Source: Bacteroidota bacterium
GTDB lineage: Bacteria > Bacteroidota > Bacteroidia > Flavobacteriales_D > Crocinitomicaceae
Direction: 5' to 3'
Length of the DNA: 64,000 nucleotides
Assembly: GCA_016192075.1 (NCBI GenBank)
Contig: JACPUU010000018.1
Span: 217,644-281,643 of the forward strand
The position numbers and the translations under genes were made by a program. Of the stretch, positions 16,765 through 26,550 are shown piece after piece (position 1 is the first letter of the stretch; each line of letters begins with the position of its first letter). The notes below the pieces were generated by a model. It made no database searches, was not told the origin of the DNA, and saw only the letters and a program-made list of their open reading frames with translations.

Positions 16765-18984
16765 ATGCTGCGATCACTTTTATATTGTATCCTGATTTTT
16801 TGTTCCTCCTTTTCTTTTTCACAGGGATCGGGTGCTTTTTTAAAGCAGCTCGAAAACCGTGTTGAAGAAAATCCGGATTCGGTAAGGCTCATTCTGACCA
16901 AAAACCTGGCTCAGGTAAATGATCCAAGAAAAAAAATAGGCATACATCACGTGCTGGGTATCGCCTACAAAAACCTGAATTCATTTGACTCATCTATCTA
17001 CCATCTGAAACAGGAGGATACGCTGCTTCAAAATTATACCCCTACCCTGGAAACCGCCGTTGGCAATCAAACCGCCCTGGCTGATGTGTATTATCACATT
17101 GGCAATCTCACAGAGGCAGAAAAATACTACCAGAGTGCACTCAGCATAGCGCGTAAATCAACTGACTATGAACTAAAATGCAACGCATTGCTTTCATGCG
17201 GGTGGATTTCACGCGAGCAAGGCCGTCATGCAAAGGCACTTGATTATTATTTTGAAGCCATAGGGCTGGCCGAGGCCAACAACGATGAACCGCTTGCGGC
17301 AAATGCCTATTCAAAAATCGGTATTGTATACAACGTAACCGGCGATCTTGACAAAGCGCGTGAATATTATTACAAAGCGCTGGACATGCAATTGCAGATG
17401 CAGAACATGCCTGCCGTGGGCGGGCTTTACAACAACATTGGTTTAATGCATGAAGCGGCGCAAGAATATGACAGTGCCATTTTCTTTTTTGAAAAATCCT
17501 ATCACATTGCTGATTCACTAGGTAACGAACGTTCGATGGCTATTGCCAATGAAAATATTGGATTAATGTGTTATCAGAAACGTGAAAACATGGATCTGGG
17601 CCTCAAAAAACTGGCTGTAAGCCTGAATATCTGGCGCAAAAATGACGATATCTTCGGCCAGAGTCAAACCCTGGTTTACATGGTTTTTATTTATAATGAA
17701 CAAAAACGGTTCAACCAGGCACTCGACTCCGCTTTCAGGTCACTGGAAATGGCTAAAACCGCCGGGGCTAATGATGTACAGCAACAAATTCTGGAACAAA
17801 TTTACCTGGCCTACCAGGGATTGGGGCAGCATGATCAGGCACTGAATTATTACCAGCAATTTGATGCCCTGCGTGACAGCCTTGCTTCACTCAACACGCA
17901 AGCTGAATTTGACAAACTGGGACTGCAGCATGAGTATGAATCCAAACAACTGCAGGACTCTCTTTCACTGGCCTTAAAGCATGAGCAAGAACAAACCGCA
18001 GTTCAGGCTGATATAGCCGCCGGAAAGTTCTGGAACAAAATGCTGCTCGTTGGTTTGATTGTTTTTGCTCTTCTGGCTATTTTAATTTTTTACGTGGCAC
18101 GCCATCAGAAAAAAACATCCGGCATTATTGAAAAAGCCAACCTTCAGCTCAAGGCCAAAAACAAAGAAATTATTGACAGTATCACCTATGCGCGGCGAAT
18201 TCAAAGCGCCATTTTACCAACCTCATCACGCATTAAATCTATTTTTAAAAACAGTTTTGTTTTTTACAAACCAAAGGACATTGTTGCCGGTGATTTTTAC
18301 TGGCTTTCTGAGGTTGCTGATGAGGCTGAAAACCGGATTTATTTTGCCGTTGCTGATTGCACCGGACACGGTGTGCCGGGCGCTATGGTTAGTGTTATTT
18401 GTTCAACAGCACTCAATAAAGTGGTCAACGAAATGCATATCAAAAGTCCGGGTGAAATTCTAAACAAAGTCACCGACCTGGTTATTGAAACCTTTGCGCA
18501 AAGTGATCATGAACTCAAAGACGGAATGGACATTGCGCTGATATGTATTTACACGGATAGCAAAACTGGTGAACAAAAGGTGGACTATGCCGGCGCCAAC
18601 AACGGACTTTGGATTGTGTCAGACCGGGCACATGTTTACAACAACGCTATTACCATGACAAACCCGGGCACATCTGTGTTTTTACATGAAATTAAGGCTA
18701 CCAAACAACCTGTTGGCCGGTTTACCAAACGCATCCCTTTTAATACACACACCCTTACCCTGAAAACCTCTGATCTGATTTACCTGTTTACCGATGGTTA
18801 CGCTGATCAGTTTGGCGGATTGAAAAACAAAAAGTTCAAATACGCGTCACTCAAAAAACTACTGCTTTCTGTGGCCAGCCGAAATCTGGACGAACAGCGC
18901 GAAGCGCTTAAAAGCAATTTCAGCGACTGGAAAGGCCCCATGGAGCAGGTAGATGACGTCTGCGTTGTTGGAGTGCGACTGTAA
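16765..18984 (+). CDS. TPR-containing SpoIIE-family serine phosphatase
   Basis: 739 aa. The ATG at 16765 starts a signal peptide (LRSLLYCILIFCSSFSFSQ). Residues ~35-375 are tetratricopeptide repeats (for example YYHIGNLTEAEKYYQSALSI and AYSKIGIVYNVTGDLDKARE), placed outside the cytoplasm. One membrane helix follows (about 425-443, MLLVGLIVFALLAILIFYV), then the linker EIIDSITYARRIQSAILP and a PP2C-type SpoIIE domain with GDFYWL, ADCTGHGVPGAMVS and DDVCVVGV. It probably dephosphorylates an anti-anti-sigma (STAS) protein in response to an external signal; an RsbW-like kinase lies at 58571. The stop codon is inside the first copy of a 110-bp tandem repeat. Confidence 0.88.
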   Translation: MLRSLLYCILIFCSSFSFSQGSGAFLKQLENRVEENPDSVRLILTKNLAQVNDPRKKIGIHHVLGIAYKNLNSFDSSIYHLKQEDTLLQNYTPTLETAVGNQTALADVYYHIGNLTEAEKYYQSALSIARKSTDYELKCNALLSCGWISREQGRHAKALDYYFEAIGLAEANNDEPLAANAYSKIGIVYNVTGDLDKAREYYYKALDMQLQMQNMPAVGGLYNNIGLMHEAAQEYDSAIFFFEKSYHIADSLGNERSMAIANENIGLMCYQKRENMDLGLKKLAVSLNIWRKNDDIFGQSQTLVYMVFIYNEQKRFNQALDSAFRSLEMAKTAGANDVQQQILEQIYLAYQGLGQHDQALNYYQQFDALRDSLASLNTQAEFDKLGLQHEYESKQLQDSLSLALKHEQEQTAVQADIAAGKFWNKMLLVGLIVFALLAILIFYVARHQKKTSGIIEKANLQLKAKNKEIIDSITYARRIQSAILPTSSRIKSIFKNSFVFYKPKDIVAGDFYWLSEVADEAENRIYFAVADCTGHGVPGAMVSVICSTALNKVVNEMHIKSPGEILNKVTDLVIETFAQSDHELKDGMDIALICIYTDSKTGEQKVDYAGANNGLWIVSDRAHVYNNAITMTNPGTSVFLHEIKATKQPVGRFTKRIPFNTHTLTLKTSDLIYLFTDGYADQFGGLKNKKFKYASLKKLLLSVASRNLDEQREALKSNFSDWKGPMEQVDDVCVVGVRL

Positions 18985-19345
18985 GGAGCACGAACAAGAA
19001 CGCATTGACGGAATCTATCCTGACCCGAATGCAATGAAGCGTCAGGATCTGCCCGGGTGTTATTCTAAAGATCATTGTCGGCAGAACAATGTAAGGAGCA
19101 CGAACAAGAACGCTTTGACGGAGTCTATCCTGACCGGAATGCAATGGAGCGTCAGGATCTGATCAGGTGTTATTCCAAAGATCATTGTCAACTGGCCACT
19201 GTAAGGAGCGCGAACAAGAACGCATTGACGGAATCTATCCTGACCCGAATGCAATGAAGCGTCAGGATCTGATCAGGTGTTATTCCAAAGATCATTGTCA
19301 GCAGGCCACTGTAAGGAGCACGAACAAGAACGCATTGACGGAATC
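18981..19345. repeat. 110-bp tandem repeat array (three full copies plus a partial)
   Basis: Copies start at 18981, 19091, 19201 and 19311, exactly 110 bp apart; the fourth stops matching after ~35 bp. Each full copy contains ATCCTGAC and its complement GTCAGGAT around a 16-nt loop, so each can form a hairpin. Differences between copies are mostly single substitutions. The first copy supplies the TAA of the SpoIIE phosphatase. Open frames on both strands follow from the repeat having no stops and are not convincing genes. Confidence 0.92.
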
Positions 19346-19508
19346 AACCCCAAAGGTTCCTTTTTTAGCCTGAAATGCTCACATTCAGGGCCTTGGATGC
19401 AAAATAGCCCTGATTTTTGTTTGAGATTAGCTTTGAAACACGTAAATTTACTTTATATCAACATTTGATTTCCCGTTTACCCGCATCTCACTTAATCCCT
19501 TATTTAGT
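19346..19508. other. Intergenic stretch after the tandem repeat
   Basis: Together with the repeat this makes 524 bp without a gene. AT-rich before the next ATG; no exact promoter box was found. Confidence 0.4.
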
Positions 19509-20390
19509 ATGAAATGCTCTATTTACGGTTTTCTTTTTGTTGTTTTTTTGTGCCCTCCCGTCATTGGTCAAGGCGACTCCTTGTCAGGATTACAGACAGA
19601 TAATATGCTTCATCCGGCTGATGGTTTTACGGCTCAGACGTTGAAGAAAAATGAATTTGTTTATTATCAGCCGCTGCTGTTTATTGAAAACCCTTCACCC
19701 ATTTGGTTCAGTTGGGGAATAACCAACAAACTGACGGCAGAAGTGGATCTTTCTGCCATAATTCATGGGGTATCTGAAGAACAACCGCGTTTTCTTCCGG
19801 TAATAAATCTGCGCTATAAATTCAGAGATCAGCAACAATGGGTTCCGGCAATTGCCGCAGAAACCATGTTTGAGCATTTGGGCTGGGGCTGGAATTCTTA
19901 TGGCGGAAACTTTGCTCCAACACCTCTTACGTCTCATAATCGCATTGGGTGGTCTGCCCGCGTTAACATGGGCTGGGCGCTGCGTAAAAAATTCAACATT
20001 CACACATCACTGGGCGCCAGCTATACAGAAGAATTGTTTATGGCCGATGATTCAGGAAATGTCACCTCATTCTACCGAACCGTGAATCCTGATTTTTCTG
20101 CCACTGCAGATTGGCGCCCGCTGCCCTGGCTGTCAACACACCTTAGCCTGAGTTATGGGGTCACTTCTCTTTTTGTTGATCACATTCCCAGAAAATACCA
20201 GGTGGCCTATAGTTTCAGGTTCGCCCCGTTTCACAAACGAAAATGGGGGATTTTAAGAACTTTCCGCGTAGAATTGGGCGCGTTTTATTGCTATTTTCCG
20301 GATACGCAGCGCGATTTTCAGGTAATGGTTCCCCTCATAACCAGTGTTTACTGGCAATGGACCTGTAAAAAACGCAATCACGCAAATTAA
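19509..20390 (+). CDS. Outer-membrane beta-barrel-like protein of unknown function
   Basis: 293 aa with signal peptide (MKCSIYGFLFVVFLCPPVIG then QGDSL). The mature part is rich in aromatic beta strands: FVYYQPLLFI, WFSWGITNKLTAEVDLS, LPVINLRYKFRDQQQWVPAIAAETM, WSARVNMGWALRKKFNIHTSLGASY, LSTHLSLSYGVTS. The pattern of alternating strands with short turns fits a transporter-like or porin-like barrel of about 10-12 strands. No substrate can be assigned. Confidence 0.75.
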   Translation: MKCSIYGFLFVVFLCPPVIGQGDSLSGLQTDNMLHPADGFTAQTLKKNEFVYYQPLLFIENPSPIWFSWGITNKLTAEVDLSAIIHGVSEEQPRFLPVINLRYKFRDQQQWVPAIAAETMFEHLGWGWNSYGGNFAPTPLTSHNRIGWSARVNMGWALRKKFNIHTSLGASYTEELFMADDSGNVTSFYRTVNPDFSATADWRPLPWLSTHLSLSYGVTSLFVDHIPRKYQVAYSFRFAPFHKRKWGILRTFRVELGAFYCYFPDTQRDFQVMVPLITSVYWQWTCKKRNHAN

Positions 20391-20515
20391 CTTTGTACCG
20401 CGTAAAGACTTGATCTGGCGCTGGCTTTGGTTAAAAACAACCTTTTAATAATTAGATCGTCATTAAAACGATTGACTAGTTAGGAATTCAGGTTTAATCA
20501 ACAACCGGCGCAACC

Positions 20516-23416
20516 ATGAAATTGTTCAGCACAACCCTTTTTATCGTTACCTTTTCAGTAGTAACCTTCGCTCAAACATGGCAGGATGTAGGGGGCGGAA
20601 CCAACAGCAGCAGTCATGGCATGTGCCTTTGGAATGGCATGTTGGTTAACGCCGGCAGTTTTAATAATCCCTGTCAGAAAGTAGCAGGATGGGACGGAAC
20701 CACCTGGAGCTGTATGGGTGGCGGTGTTGGTTTGGTTGGGCGTGATGCAATTGAGTGGAACGGAAACCTGGTTGTTGTAGGCGATTTTTGGAATAATTTT
20801 CAACCCTGCACAGATTGTAACGGTATTGGTGTTTGGGATGGAACAACCTGGTCTCCGCTTGGAACAGGTTTTAACAATGATGTTTTGTGCCTGGCAATCT
20901 GGAATGGAGACCTGGTAGCCGGCGGTGATTTTACAGAGGCTGACGGTCAGCCTTGTTCCCGCGTGGCAAGGTGGGACGGAACAACCTGGCAACCAATTGG
21001 CGGACCCACAGATTTTGATAACGACATACGCTGCATGGTTGAATACGATGGCGAATTGTGGGTGGGTGGTGATTTTAGCAATGTTGCCGGTTGCACTGCC
21101 TGTGACGGACTTGTGCGGTGGAACGGAACCAACTGGGTTGGTGGTGACAGCGGTGTAGACATTCAGGGAGGGGTAGATAGCACCGTGCGTGTATTATACA
21201 TCAATCCCAATGACGGAAATTTATACATGGGGGGCCATTTTACTGACCTTTCCATTGATGGGGTTACAACTGCTTTCAACGGTGTTGCCATGTATGACGG
21301 GTCTGCCTGGACTCCTCTTGGAAGCGGCGTAAACAGTTATGTGCGGGCAATTCATGAATACAACGGTAACCTGATTGTTGGTGGTGATTTTACCTCAGCA
21401 AGCGGAACAGCCGCAAATAAAATAGCCAAATGGAATCCTGGCTCGTCCAGCTGGTCTGCCATGGGCAGCGGAATGAATGATTACGTAAAATCAGCCGCTG
21501 TATACAGCGGTGTTTTTTATGCCGGTGGTGCTTTTACAACAGCTGACGGGTTACCCCGGGAATATATTGCCAGCTGGTATGAAACACCTTCGGTTCCGCC
21601 GGTTGCAACCATTAATTCAAGCGCTACAGCTGTTTGTTCGGGCAGCTGCATTTCTTTTACCGATTTAAGCACCAATAGCCCAACGTCCTGGCTTTGGAGT
21701 TTTCCGGGTTCGTCAACACCCTCATCAACGCTGCAAAATCCGGGAAGCATTTGTTACCCCGGTGCAGGCAATTATACGGTTACGCTGGAAGCCTGTAACA
21801 GTGCCGGCTGCAATACAACCACACTCAACATTACCGTAAATGCAGCCCCAACCGTTTCTTTTACAAATCAAACCATTTGCAGTGGTGAATCAGTAACACT
21901 TACCGCCGTGCCATCTTCAACCGGTGGAAATTATTCCTGGAGTCCCGGCGGAGAAACCACGGAATTAATCAATGTATCTCCGGCTTCAACTACGTCGTAC
22001 ACGGTTACATATTCACTCAACGGTTGTTCCAGCGCAGCATTCAACGGTTCAGTTACCGTTAATCCAACACCGGTTTTAACGCTAAATCCTGACGAAACAA
22101 TCTGCAGTGGAAACAGCGTACTACTTACGGCAACCCCTTCTCCCGCAGGAGGGAATTTCAACTGGGCCCCGGGCGGTGAAACCACCTCTTCTGTTACGGT
22201 GTCTCCTGCTGTTACGACGGATTATACGGTTTCCTATTCATTGAACGGTTGTGATGCTTTAGATGCCAGCGTACTTATTACTGTAAATACAACTCCTGCC
22301 GTTAGTGTCAACAGCCCAACCATTTGTGAAGGAACAAGTGCATTGCTAACAGCCACGCCATCTGTTGCCGGCGGAAACTTCAGCTGGAGTCCGGGTGGTG
22401 AAACAACACAAAGCATCAGTGTTTCACCGCTGTCATCAACAACTTATTCTGTGATTTATACCCTTAACGGCTGCCAAAGCAGTACCGCTGTATCAACGGT
22501 CACGGTTGCTGCACAACCAACCGTAAGTGTTGATGATGCGTCTATTTGCAGCGGATCAGCGGTTGATTTAACTGCAAATCCATCCTCAGCCGGGGGTAGC
22601 TACTTGTGGAGTCCCGGCGGTGAAACAACACAAACCATTACCGTTTCACCGGGGTCCAGTACTTCATACACGGTAACATATACCATTGCCGGCTGCACAC
22701 CCGTGCAGGATAATGCGAGCATCAATGTCACCAGTACTCCCTCCGTTTCTGTTAACAGCGCGACCATTTGTGCCGGTGAAAGTGCTTTGTTAACAGCTAT
22801 TCCTTCAGCCTCAGGAGGTGATTTTATCTGGTCTCCGGGTGGTGAAACCACAGCTGCAATAAATGTAACACCAGCCTCATCAGTTACTTATTCTGTAACC
22901 TATACCCTTGATGGCTGCACCAGTTCTGCAGCCAGCGCAGCGGTTACTGTGCTGCCGCTTCCAAACACGCTGGTTGATCAAAGCGGTTTTGTATTAAGCG
23001 CACAACAAGCCGGCGCTGCTTATCAGTGGCTTGACTGTGAAGCATTCACCCCTGTTTCAGGTGAAACCAATCAAAGTTTTTATCCGGCGTATAACGGTTC
23101 GTTTGCTGTAGAAATTAATCTGAATGGCTGCATTGATACATCTGCGTGCACCCCTATCACCGGACTTGGTTCTGTTGAGGTTGTTAGTACACCTGTTTTT
23201 TTCTATCCCAACCCGGCACATGAAATAATTGTGGTGTATACCAATGCTTCGCTGATTGGATCATTTGTACAACTGCATGACCAGGCGGGCAGGCTTGTTT
23301 TTGAAACCCGTTTATATTCCACTCAAAATACTATTCCGGTTGCGCAATTACAACCGGGTATTTACTTTATTTCTTTTGCTGAATCAACTGAAATTTTGCG
23401 GATGGTTAAACAATAG
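20516..23416 (+). CDS. Large T9SS cargo: propeller-like repeats, PKD-like domain, five Ig-like repeats, type A sorting domain
   Basis: 966 aa. Signal peptide 1-19 (then QTWQD). Residues ~20-355 hold about seven repeats with WDGTTW / VGGDFTxADG motifs, probably a beta-propeller. Residues ~365-445 form a PKD-like domain (CISFTDLSTNSPTSWLWSFPG, GNYTVTLEACN). Five consecutive ~77-residue Ig-like repeats follow, each with TICxGxS, a GGxFxWSPGGETT motif and a TYTVTYTLNGC strand. Next comes the same YQWLDC/ETNQSF/GCIDTSAC module as in the protein at 7523, then a T9SS type A C-terminal domain (FYPNPAHE, GRLVFETR, PGIYFISF). Exported surface or released protein, perhaps adhesive; activity unknown. Confidence 0.88.
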   Translation: MKLFSTTLFIVTFSVVTFAQTWQDVGGGTNSSSHGMCLWNGMLVNAGSFNNPCQKVAGWDGTTWSCMGGGVGLVGRDAIEWNGNLVVVGDFWNNFQPCTDCNGIGVWDGTTWSPLGTGFNNDVLCLAIWNGDLVAGGDFTEADGQPCSRVARWDGTTWQPIGGPTDFDNDIRCMVEYDGELWVGGDFSNVAGCTACDGLVRWNGTNWVGGDSGVDIQGGVDSTVRVLYINPNDGNLYMGGHFTDLSIDGVTTAFNGVAMYDGSAWTPLGSGVNSYVRAIHEYNGNLIVGGDFTSASGTAANKIAKWNPGSSSWSAMGSGMNDYVKSAAVYSGVFYAGGAFTTADGLPREYIASWYETPSVPPVATINSSATAVCSGSCISFTDLSTNSPTSWLWSFPGSSTPSSTLQNPGSICYPGAGNYTVTLEACNSAGCNTTTLNITVNAAPTVSFTNQTICSGESVTLTAVPSSTGGNYSWSPGGETTELINVSPASTTSYTVTYSLNGCSSAAFNGSVTVNPTPVLTLNPDETICSGNSVLLTATPSPAGGNFNWAPGGETTSSVTVSPAVTTDYTVSYSLNGCDALDASVLITVNTTPAVSVNSPTICEGTSALLTATPSVAGGNFSWSPGGETTQSISVSPLSSTTYSVIYTLNGCQSSTAVSTVTVAAQPTVSVDDASICSGSAVDLTANPSSAGGSYLWSPGGETTQTITVSPGSSTSYTVTYTIAGCTPVQDNASINVTSTPSVSVNSATICAGESALLTAIPSASGGDFIWSPGGETTAAINVTPASSVTYSVTYTLDGCTSSAASAAVTVLPLPNTLVDQSGFVLSAQQAGAAYQWLDCEAFTPVSGETNQSFYPAYNGSFAVEINLNGCIDTSACTPITGLGSVEVVSTPVFFYPNPAHEIIVVYTNASLIGSFVQLHDQAGRLVFETRLYSTQNTIPVAQLQPGIYFISFAESTEILRMVKQ

Positions 23417-23593
23417 CCGGAATGCTCCTGAGTGCTTTATTTACAGCATTTAACCCCGGCGGTTTTTAACTTCTTTATAGTACCCGTTCAGCTGATTTAA
23501 TTTCTGCGCGTTTTCGGTCAGAAACCTTGTTCATACACTGCTTTGACTAAAGCATCACTGACTTTTATCACACATGTTTCTTTTGATTTGATG

Positions 23594-23601
23594 TACTTTT
23601 G
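23594..23601 (+). promoter_or_regulatory. -7 promoter box of SCO gene
   Basis: TACTTTTG, exact TAnnTTTG match, 14 bp before the ATG at 23616. Confidence 0.5.
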
Positions 23602-23615
23602 CACAAAAAAAGGTC

Positions 23616-24314
23616 ATGCGCAACCGCCTTATCATTGTTAGTACAATCATTGTTACCGGTATGCTTATTGCCGGTTTTATCAATAAATATTATTTCTCAG
23701 ACGATTACCGTAATCCAAACAACAAACTCAAAGTCATTAACCCGTCTGATGTTAACACGGCACTGGTAGATTCGTCCATTGCACACGTTTCAGACGGACA
23801 CACCATTGGTGATTTTTCATTTACAAACCAGCTGGGCAATACCATTACAAACGAAGATACCCGGGGTAAAATTTATGTGACCAATTTCTTTTTTACCACC
23901 TGCGGAAGCATTTGTCCTAAAATGACAAAACAGCTTCAGCGTGTACAAACTGAGTTTAAGAACGACAGTACCTTTAAAATTCTGAGTCATACGGTTAATC
24001 CAAAAATTGACACCGTAGAGGTAATGAAGGCTTATGCTGACCGTTTTCAGGCAGATCATGAACAATGGTGGTTTTTAACCGGATCCAAAGAAGATTTATA
24101 CCTGATGGCCCGCAAATCATACCTGGTGGTGCCGGACGAAAATGACCCCAATTTTAAACACGGTGATGAATCAGATTTCATTCACACCGAAAACTTTGTG
24201 CTGGTCGACCCCGACAGGCGTATCCGCGGCATGTATGATGGCACTAATCCGGATGAAGTTTCTGAGCTGATTAAAGATATCTACGACCTCAAAAAAGAGT
24301 ATAAATTCAAGTAA
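23616..24314 (+). CDS. SCO1/SenC family copper chaperone / thiol protein
   Basis: 232 aa with one N-terminal membrane anchor (residues 3-22, RLIIVSTIIVTGMLIAGFI), so the thioredoxin-like domain is extracytoplasmic. The family CxxxCP motif is present as TTCGSICPKM (near residue 99), and the third copper ligand is likely the His in DFIHTENFVLVD near residue 190. In other bacteria SCO proteins help assemble the CuA centre of cytochrome c oxidase or protect against oxidative stress. No oxidase genes are next to it, so the target is inferred. Confidence 0.9.
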   Translation: MRNRLIIVSTIIVTGMLIAGFINKYYFSDDYRNPNNKLKVINPSDVNTALVDSSIAHVSDGHTIGDFSFTNQLGNTITNEDTRGKIYVTNFFFTTCGSICPKMTKQLQRVQTEFKNDSTFKILSHTVNPKIDTVEVMKAYADRFQADHEQWWFLTGSKEDLYLMARKSYLVVPDENDPNFKHGDESDFIHTENFVLVDPDRRIRGMYDGTNPDEVSELIKDIYDLKKEYKFK

Positions 24315-24463
24315 TGTTTCCCGGATTTTGGTTTTAAAAAAAATTTTTTTTCAGATAACCACTCACCGGCAGCGCTTAATAAATCACTTGTTCATCTCTC
24401 CCGCATTTTTTATTTCAGGTCTTACGCAGACCTTACTTTTAAGTGATTTTAAAAGTAGCCGTG

Positions 24464-25567
24464 ATGCGATTTTTTTATTTATTTTTTATCAGCGTTATCT
24501 TTCTTTGCTGCAAAGGACAGGCTGTTGTTAAGTTGGTTCGAAATCCGCGCATGTTTGGGCCTTTTGCATCTGATCTGACGGTTCACCAGAAATACATTCC
24601 ACCGCCGGCAACAATTGATCTTGGCAGAACCTCATTACATCCCGGAGAATTAGTGGTCCGCGACACGTTTAACGCATCAACCGTTTTGCTGCAGCTTTTT
24701 CCGGGAAATTTCAGCCGCCAGCCTGATGCTTATGAAAAAGACTCGCTCAATCTTATTTGGTGGACCTGTAAAGATTGCGATACCATTACCTACGAATATG
24801 CCTGGTGGGCCAGTTCAGAGTTCAGTGAAACCTATCCCTTTCCGGATAGCTCATGGAACACTACTCAGTTGCTGGGTGAGGTAGCATTTAAACTCGGCAA
24901 AAAAGACTACCGCGGTTTGGTTTTCTTTCATTCCAACCAAACCATTCCTGAGTTTTGCGGCCGGTTTTTAGGGGCGCCTACCGGAATTGCACTTTTCAGA
25001 AAGTGCGGACCTGATTATGTGCTTGAAAATTTTTCACCGCTTTTGGGCAGTTATGGCAGTTTTAGTCAACCCATTTACCCTGAATTTAGTATTGCCGGAT
25101 CAGAACGTCTCTTGATTGATTTCACCACCTATAATGGCGGGCCGGGCAGTGAATACACTGAAGTTAAAGAACTTTTTATCCCTTATAAAAACGGTTTCAA
25201 AAAGGTGCTGCGTGAAGAGTTTTTAAGCTGTGTAAACACACCCCGCGGTAATTGGCGCACAACGCTGCATGTTGTGGACAGCACAGACACCCTTGGTTAC
25301 AGTGATCTTGTTTTAGAAACAAGCGGTGATTTTCACGGGCGCTACTTTTACGGTGACAACGATTACGGCTGGTTGTTTGATGGCGCGCCCGGCGTATTTG
25401 CCAACAAGGCCCGAAAAGCTATTGCCGACAGTACCTCGTTTTCGTTTACCCTGAAACGTCACTATGCATTTATCAGTAATAGCTATAAACTCACCCAATC
25501 AAGCATGAATTCTAAACGAATCCGACCGCCAAAAGGGCCTTACCAGGCAGCCTGGGTACTGGAATAA
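24464..25567 (+). CDS. Probable lipoprotein of unknown function
   Basis: 367 aa from the ATG at 24464; an upstream GTG is open but would spoil the signal peptide. The N-terminus RFFYLFFISVIFLCCKGQ has a hydrophobic core followed by a Cys pair, consistent with a signal peptide or lipobox. The mature part is beta-rich, with WWTCKDCDTITYEYAWW near residue 95 and RFLGAPTGIALFRKCG near residue 175. There are no recognised domains or catalytic motifs. Gene spacing shows no operon with the SCO gene. Confidence 0.72.
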   Translation: MRFFYLFFISVIFLCCKGQAVVKLVRNPRMFGPFASDLTVHQKYIPPPATIDLGRTSLHPGELVVRDTFNASTVLLQLFPGNFSRQPDAYEKDSLNLIWWTCKDCDTITYEYAWWASSEFSETYPFPDSSWNTTQLLGEVAFKLGKKDYRGLVFFHSNQTIPEFCGRFLGAPTGIALFRKCGPDYVLENFSPLLGSYGSFSQPIYPEFSIAGSERLLIDFTTYNGGPGSEYTEVKELFIPYKNGFKKVLREEFLSCVNTPRGNWRTTLHVVDSTDTLGYSDLVLETSGDFHGRYFYGDNDYGWLFDGAPGVFANKARKAIADSTSFSFTLKRHYAFISNSYKLTQSSMNSKRIRPPKGPYQAAWVLE

Positions 25568-25609
25568 AAAGGACCGGACTTTGGTTTTAAAATTTTTTTC
25601 TGGTAAGAA

Positions 25610-25635
25610 GTACACTTCGGCTTCGCTCAGTGTAC
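25610..25635. repeat. 26-bp hairpin repeat, family with TCGGCTnCGCTC core
   Basis: 7-nt arm GTACACT, core TCGGCTTCGCTC, complementary arm AGTGTAC. Same architecture as 4225-4250 with a different arm sequence. Confidence 0.8.
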
Positions 25636-25762
25636 GGCTCTGCTTAATAAAAGACAAATTATCCATACTTAACAGGGTAAGCGTAGCTGAAGCAGTATTT
25701 TTCCATGGGAGAAGGATCTGGCTGAGCACAGCCGAAAAAACTGCTATGAAATCCAGAACAAA

Positions 25763-25788
25763 GGTGGCTGAGCGGAGTCGAAGCAACC
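25763..25788. repeat. 26-bp hairpin repeat (inverted orientation)
   Basis: Arm GGTGGCT, core GAGCGGAGTCGA (reverse complement TCGACTCCGCTC), arm AGCAACC; 6 of 7 arm positions pair. A smaller GGCT/AGCC hairpin lies upstream at about 25720-25733. These hairpins fill the gap between the convergent lipoprotein and LytTR genes. Confidence 0.75.
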
Positions 25789-25795
25789 GGCAACG

Positions 25796-26548
25796 TTAAA
25801 GCAAATTCAATTTTTCCAGCAACTCATCTTTATAAGAACCGCCGATTGGAATGACTTTTTTGTCGTTTTCCAGGTAAAGGTTCGGATACTCAATAGATGC
25901 TATTTTAGACACACGTACAATGAATGAACGGTGAACGCGAATAAACGCTTCAGCAGATAATTTGCTGATAATATCTTTCATGGTAGAGTGAATGGTGTAA
26001 CGCGCATCAAGGGTATTGATAACAACGTAATCTTTCAACGCCTCTACGTAGTAAATATCTTCGGTTTTGATTTTTACGAGCCTGCTTTTTGATTTTACAA
26101 AAATAAACTCTTTGGAATCTTTGTTTTCAATCAGTGAATAAAACAGGTCACGCTCTTTCAGTACTTCTTTCTCTTTAGAGTACTTGTACAGCGCCATTTC
26201 AATCGATGTATGTAAATCTACCTCTTTGAACGGTTTAATGATGTATCCGTAAGGTTCAGTAACTTTTGCTTTTGCCAGGGTTGACTCGTCAGCATAGGCA
26301 GTCAGGTAAATAACCGGGATATGCAGTTCGGCTTTTACTTTTTCAGCTGTTTCAATTCCGTTCATTTCTCCCTTAAGCATGATATCCATGAGAATGATAT
26401 CGGGATTTTTTTCGGCGGCCAGTTCAAATGCCTTTTCACCGGTAGACGCGGCACCCACCACATTATACCCTAATTTCTTAAGGCTGTGCTGAATATCCTT
26501 TGAAACAATACTTTCGTCTTCGACTACAAGAACATTGGTTTTTGGCAT
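25796..26548 (-). CDS. LytTR-family response regulator
   Basis: 250 aa. Residues 1-120 are a receiver domain: acidic pair E10/D11, phospho-acceptor Asp55 in LMDIM, the Thr in YLTAY and Lys in IKPF. Residues ~145-250 are a LytTR DNA-binding domain (VKIKTEDIYYVEALKDYVVI, FIRVHRSFIVRVSKI). It starts 2 bp after the stop of the PAS histidine kinase gene, so the two form a two-component system and are almost certainly cotranscribed. Target promoters are unknown; direct-repeat LytTR sites would be the expected signature. Confidence 0.93.
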   Translation of the reverse strand: MPKTNVLVVEDESIVSKDIQHSLKKLGYNVVGAASTGEKAFELAAEKNPDIILMDIMLKGEMNGIETAEKVKAELHIPVIYLTAYADESTLAKAKVTEPYGYIIKPFKEVDLHTSIEMALYKYSKEKEVLKERDLFYSLIENKDSKEFIFVKSKSRLVKIKTEDIYYVEALKDYVVINTLDARYTIHSTMKDIISKLSAEAFIRVHRSFIVRVSKIASIEYPNLYLENDKKVIPIGGSYKDELLEKLNLL

Positions 26549-26550
26549 AG

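Noticed and set aside
18981..19345. Possible CRISPR array
   Set aside because: The 110-bp units abut directly without variable spacers and are far longer than CRISPR repeats; no cas genes are present.
18807..19468. Several overlapping short open frames on both strands in the 110-bp repeat
   Set aside because: They arise because the repeat unit lacks stops in some frames; their start codons and peptides repeat with the DNA and no promoter or signal is linked to them.
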